Source of the DNA: Fructobacillus parabroussonetiae
Lineage (GTDB): Bacteria > Bacillota > Bacilli > Lactobacillales > Lactobacillaceae
DNA length: 64,000 bases
Direction of reading: 5' to 3'
Assembly: GCF_018437265.1 (NCBI RefSeq)
Contig: NZ_JAAMFL010000001.1
Span: 145,014-209,013 of the forward strand
The notes beneath the pieces were generated by a model that was not told the origin of the DNA, did no database searches, and saw only the letters and a program-made list of their open reading frames with translations. This document shows positions 61,039-64,000 of the stretch, in pieces (position 1 is the stretch's first letter; the number at the start of each line of letters is the position of its first letter). The position numbers and the translations under genes are program-made.

Positions 61039-61878
61039 TTACTTGAAGTTCTTGTCCCAAGCCGAAATGGTGGCAGTGCCGTATTCCTTCTTGATCAAGT
61101 CCTGCGTGGTCTTTGTTTGGTAAGCTTTGACAACGTCTTGGTAAATCTTCTTGTTCTTATCTGACTTGCGAGCAGCAATGATGTTGACCCACTTGTGTGA
61201 GTTTTCAGAAAGTGGTTCGACAAAGATTGCTGACTGGTAGTCGATGCCGGCAGCCTGCGCGTAGTTTCCGTTGATGATGGCGCCTTGAACGGAGTCGAGG
61301 TTACGGGCTGTTTGATCAGCGGCGACTTCCTTAATCGTCAGGTTCTTCGGGTTCGACGTGATGTCCTTTGTTGTCGCTAATGACAGGCCAGACTTCAAAC
61401 CGATGAGACCAGCGCTTTGAAGGATGTAGAGGGCACGACTTTCGTTTGATGGGTCGTTTGGAATGACGATGGTGTCACCGTTTTGGAAATCATCGACTGA
61501 CTTGTAGCTCTTTGAGTAGAGGCGACCCTGTCCGATAATTGTTTCACCGATTGAGGTCAGCTTGTTACCATTCTTCGCGTTGTAGGCGTCGAGGAAAGCA
61601 TAGTGTTGGAAAGCGTTCAAATCGATGTCGCCGTTTTGTAAGGCTTTGTTAGGCTGTGAATAGTCTGAAAAAGTCTTGAACTTTAACGTGACGTTATACT
61701 TATCCTTTGCCGTTTTGGCAATGCTCTTCCAAATGACATCGTCCTTTTTGTTACCGGACATGATTCCAACCGTGACTGTTCGGCTGTTTGATGAGCCGTG
61801 TGATCCGAAACTGAAGTAGCCGAAGACGGCGAGGATAATGACGATGAGTCCTGAGATGAACCATTTTTTCTTTGACAT
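61039..61878 (-). CDS. metQ: MetQ-like substrate-binding protein, copy 2
   Basis: A 279-residue paralogue of copy 1, with VTVGIMSGNKKDDVIW, DIDLNAFQHYAFLDAYNAKN and ESRALYILQSAGLIGLKSG. It too starts with a membrane helix lacking a lipobox Cys. ATG 61878 is chosen for the AGGAGA upstream; the longer frame begins inside the T-box. First gene of the operon. Confidence 0.93.
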   Translation of the reverse strand: MSKKKWFISGLIVIILAVFGYFSFGSHGSSNSRTVTVGIMSGNKKDDVIWKSIAKTAKDKYNVTLKFKTFSDYSQPNKALQNGDIDLNAFQHYAFLDAYNAKNGNKLTSIGETIIGQGRLYSKSYKSVDDFQNGDTIVIPNDPSNESRALYILQSAGLIGLKSGLSLATTKDITSNPKNLTIKEVAADQTARNLDSVQGAIINGNYAQAAGIDYQSAIFVEPLSENSHKWVNIIAARKSDKNKKIYQDVVKAYQTKTTQDLIKKEYGTATISAWDKNFK

Positions 61879-61908
61879 ATTTTTTCTCCTGATGATGTTC
61901 ATGGCAAC

Positions 61909-62216
61909 AAAAAAAGTCGCCCCTGTTTCCACGTGGAAAAACAGAAGCGACTATCGCGTTACCATTCTGAGGTTTTTGTTTAGGATTACCCCTAAACGAC
62001 TCACTAACCATCGGGCCGCGGAGAATGATCCTAGCCGAATGGTGTGCCTTGGTAACGGAGGCCAACTCGTCAATTGCTATCGGTAAACCGAGTGACAATT
62101 GCCAATCACAGGTCATTTTCCCTACCGCACGCACGCAACCTTTCACCAACCGGCTGCTCTCTAAGCTTTGCTTAGCAGGTACTTTCCTGATCAACTTGTT
62201 TTGTATTGATATCTTG
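61909..62216 (-). promoter_or_regulatory. T-box leader, Met specifier
   Basis: On the minus strand the leader carries the T-box sequence AGAATGGTAACGCG (61955-61968) followed by a strong terminator (AGTCGC..GGCGACT with T7, 61909-61952). A candidate specifier ATG (complement of 62114-62116), in the context GAAAATGA, fits Met, agreeing with the met genes. Uncharged tRNA-Met should pair here and open the downstream genes. Confidence 0.88.
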
Positions 62217-62222
62217 GTGATA

Positions 62223-62251
62223 ATCATACATGCCCATTACAAAGATGTCAA
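62223..62251 (-). promoter_or_regulatory. met operon promoter
   Basis: Complement reads TTGACA, exact 17-bp spacer, TATGAT; a start near 62216 gives the T-box leader. Confidence 0.85.
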
Positions 62252-62330
62252 CAGAAAAATGAAATTAAGATTAAAAAAAGGCGGCGATTGCGTTAGAATG
62301 GGGTGGTAGTGAAGTAGGAGAGAAATTAAA

Positions 62331-62741
62331 ATGATGAAAAGTATTCAAGCAAAGTGGTTACTTGCTTTGATTGTCCTTGTTGGTCTTGGGGCTGGCGCTT
62401 ACGTGATGCAAAAGCAACATCGTGAAAATCAGCAGGAGGAATCGCCCGTTTCTTCGGTCACGAGTCGTCCATCCAAGAATAACGCTCTTTCTTTGACGGA
62501 GGCGCAGATGCTTATTCAAAAAGTGAATGGCGAATGGCCAAGTGATAACCAAAAGATTCTTAGCCAATCAGGGAATAAAACCGTGGTCGGTGGTGGCGTT
62601 GGTGCCCAAGGATACGACAAAATCACCTATACGGTAGAGGGTCAGCAAGTGCACATTCATGAGGAGTTCGGTACCTTAGATGGCGGAAAATATTCCGTCC
62701 TTGATTACATGCCGGCAAAGGATTATACGGTTGATCGTTAA
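62331..62741 (+). CDS. small membrane-anchored extracytoplasmic protein, unknown
   Basis: A 136-residue protein with an N-terminal membrane helix (about residues 8-26, LLALIVLVGLGAGAYVM), no lipobox, a polar linker (QQEESPVSSVTSRPSKNN) and a C-terminal domain with GGGVGAQGYDKITYTV. Not recognised. The start may be either of two adjacent ATG codons, with GGAGAG upstream. A terminator follows at once. Confidence 0.75.
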   Translation: MMKSIQAKWLLALIVLVGLGAGAYVMQKQHRENQQEESPVSSVTSRPSKNNALSLTEAQMLIQKVNGEWPSDNQKILSQSGNKTVVGGGVGAQGYDKITYTVEGQQVHIHEEFGTLDGGKYSVLDYMPAKDYTVDR

Positions 62742-62744
62742 CAG

Positions 62745-62781
62745 AAAAAGTCCCGAGAAGAATGGCTTCTCGGGACTTTTT
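62745..62781 (+). terminator. terminator shared with the NAD(P)-binding gene
   Basis: AGTCCCGAGAAG-AATGG-CTTCTCGGGACT with A5 and T5 flanks. Confidence 0.92.
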
Positions 62782-62801
62782 AGTTGTTAATGGAATAATT
62801 A

Positions 62802-63455
62802 TTAGCCGTTGGCCACCGTGAAACGTGCTCGGTTGTGCTCGGGCTCCAAAATTTCTTTGATGACGGCTGCGGCCATTGTATCGGCTGTTGTTTCCGATTT
62901 GCCCGCTTGGTTTTTGAGCAAGACGTCATCACCGTAAAGAATGTTTTCAGATTTTTTCCCTGGCATAAAGGTAATGGCGGGGGAAAGGCCAAACCAATTG
63001 ACGTTTTGAACATGCCGCAAAAAGTCCAGTTCGTACAGCTGGTTTTCGGGAATGGCACGCCATGCTTGCGTGCTGGCGTCTTCTCGAATATCGTCATAAA
63101 CGAGCCGTGTTTTTGAGGCGTCTGTGTATAGACTACCGGCGCCAAGAATGAAGCCGATGCGTGTCTTTTGATTCCGGAGTTTGGCAATTAGATAAGTGGC
63201 TAAGTCGATTTGACGATAGGCCTGATCCGGTGCGGTGGAAAAGGCATCGATGATCACATCCACCTTGTCAAAGTCGTCTTGGTCAAGTAAAAAGGCGTCC
63301 TTTTGAAGAATCGTCACGCCGCTGTCCTGTCCTTTGAGCGCCGTTAACTTTTCGAGATTGCGTCCGTTGGCTAAAACCTCGATTCCTTGCTGTCGCGCTT
63401 CTTTCACAATGGCGGACCCGGCCATGCCGGTCGCACCGATTACTAAAATCGTCAT
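62802..63455 (-). CDS. NAD(P)-binding SDR/NmrA-like protein
   Basis: A 217-residue Rossmann protein: ILVIGATGMAGSAIVKEA at the start, DVIIDAFS and GFILGAGSLYT in the middle. It resembles atypical short-chain reductases that sense or use NADPH; substrate unknown. ATG 63455 follows AAAGGGG; the longer frame is upstream of the ribosome site. Confidence 0.85.
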   Translation of the reverse strand: MTILVIGATGMAGSAIVKEARQQGIEVLANGRNLEKLTALKGQDSGVTILQKDAFLLDQDDFDKVDVIIDAFSTAPDQAYRQIDLATYLIAKLRNQKTRIGFILGAGSLYTDASKTRLVYDDIREDASTQAWRAIPENQLYELDFLRHVQNVNWFGLSPAITFMPGKKSENILYGDDVLLKNQAGKSETTADTMAAAVIKEILEPEHNRARFTVANG

Positions 63456-63699
63456 GTTACGCCCCTTTCTGAATTTCTTAATAATACAATACAGCAAGTA
63501 AGAAGACAAGTGACAAAAGCCTGCAATAACGAACAAAGCGCCAAATTAAAAAGACGAGCAAGCGATGGTCGATCGGGCGTTTGTCTTTTGTTGTGAATTT
63601 TAAAAGATTTTTATGATGATTGCGATTATAAAACGAATGCTGAGCAAATTATAATGAAAAGTGAAAGCTGAAAAACTCATGTAGAGGGGGATGCTATAA

Positions 63700-63906
63700 G
63701 TGAAAATAATAAAAAATATTCTGATTTTGGTATTCTTGATTTTTATGGTTTTATCAGTGGGACATGTTGCCATAACATCCGATTCTATTTTGTCACAGCT
63801 CATTAGTGGCTTACTCTATGTTTTCTGTATTTTGATTGCTGCTATCATTGTCCGAAAACAAGCAAAAATAAAAATAATTGAAAATGCTCGTATGTCAATA
63901 AGTTAG
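63700..63906 (+). pseudogene. small membrane protein gene cut by an IS element
   Basis: A 68-codon frame starting with GTG (GAGGGGG eleven bases upstream). Two hydrophobic helices (about 5-24 and 32-52) are followed by a basic end. It is AT-richer than its neighbours. The last residues (MSIS) and the stop come from the terminal sequence of an IS3-type element that begins about 63893, so the natural C-terminus is missing. Possibly a small immunity or holin-like protein originally; that is a guess. The gap 63456-63699 holds only a possible hairpin at 63548-63595 and TATAAT at 63650-63655. Confidence 0.5.
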
Positions 63907-64000
63907 ACACTTTTTTTACATCACTAGGTTCGATTCAAATGAAAGGCTTCAATTCTCGCATTATCATAGGGGTGACCCTTCTTGGAATATGAATGACGGA
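63893..64000 (-). mobile_element. IS3-family element, end with internally deleted transposase
   Basis: The complement encodes SYSKKGHPYDNARIEAFH, the well-known end-domain motif of IS3-family OrfB transposases. Right after it the frame turns to LNRT and stops, skipping the usual 40-50 last codons. The outer end reads GTGTCTAACTTATTGACA on the complement, with the CA terminus of IS3-type elements. The element continues beyond the window. Confidence 0.6.

Noticed and set aside
1..64000. CRISPR array
   Set aside because: No series of 25-40 bp direct repeats with regular unique spacers was seen anywhere in the window.

Overview
The window is a dense, low-to-mid GC Firmicutes chromosome segment, most likely from the Leuconostoc/Fructobacillus branch of the lactic acid bacteria. 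Pointers are a D-2-hydroxyacid dehydrogenase, a FemX-type branching enzyme of the Weissella kind, a complete dltXABCD operon, nrdHEIF, a Met T-box, strong AAGGAGG ribosome sites, and many short intrinsic terminators shared by convergent genes. An HPr gene without ptsI beside it, plus an orphan degenerate EIIC, hints at a reduced phosphotransferase system as in fructophilic relatives. This placement is inference; there is no rRNA in the window.

Left part (1-20 kb): the end of an unknown gene, a candidate structured small RNA, a minus-strand hydroxyacid dehydrogenase/AEC-permease pair, an EIIC-like protein coupled to a membrane-anchored hydrolase, the lipoteichoic acid D-alanylation operon dltXABCD, acpS-alr-mazF, a CiaRH-type two-component system followed by a PDZ-less HtrA, a KimA-type potassium transporter and the lipid II amidation pair murT-gatD. 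Much of this is cell-envelope building and stress control.

Middle (20-48 kb): tdk-prfA-prmC-tsaC and tsaB-rimI-GNAT-tsaD (translation and t6A tRNA modification), ptsH, rex, femX, a TetR/MMPL exporter pair, tRNA-Tyr and tRNA-Gln, hflX, a short UvrA-like ATPase, a CBS/CorC membrane protein, the class Ib ribonucleotide reductase operon nrdHEIF with a long leader and a LexA-like box, a highly expressed 47-residue basic protein of unknown role, and mutY with an apparently leaderless promoter.

The right part (49-54 kb) is the accessory stretch. It follows tRNA-Leu and an unusual tRNA-Thr(AGU). It holds tandem 10- and 11-bp repeats, an Abi_2/HEPN gene with a LexA-type box on its promoter, a 10-residue leader peptide before a sortase-like secreted protein, a pyrimidine-dimer glycosylase homologue, two TM2 proteins, a decayed TetR/membrane-protein pair and speG. 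Beyond it lie a GntR regulator, an orphan HerA-like ATPase, and a Met T-box operon (metQ-M20 peptidase-metQ-metN-metI). The window ends in an IS3-family remnant that cuts into a small membrane protein gene. I saw no CRISPR array, no rRNA and no intact prophage.
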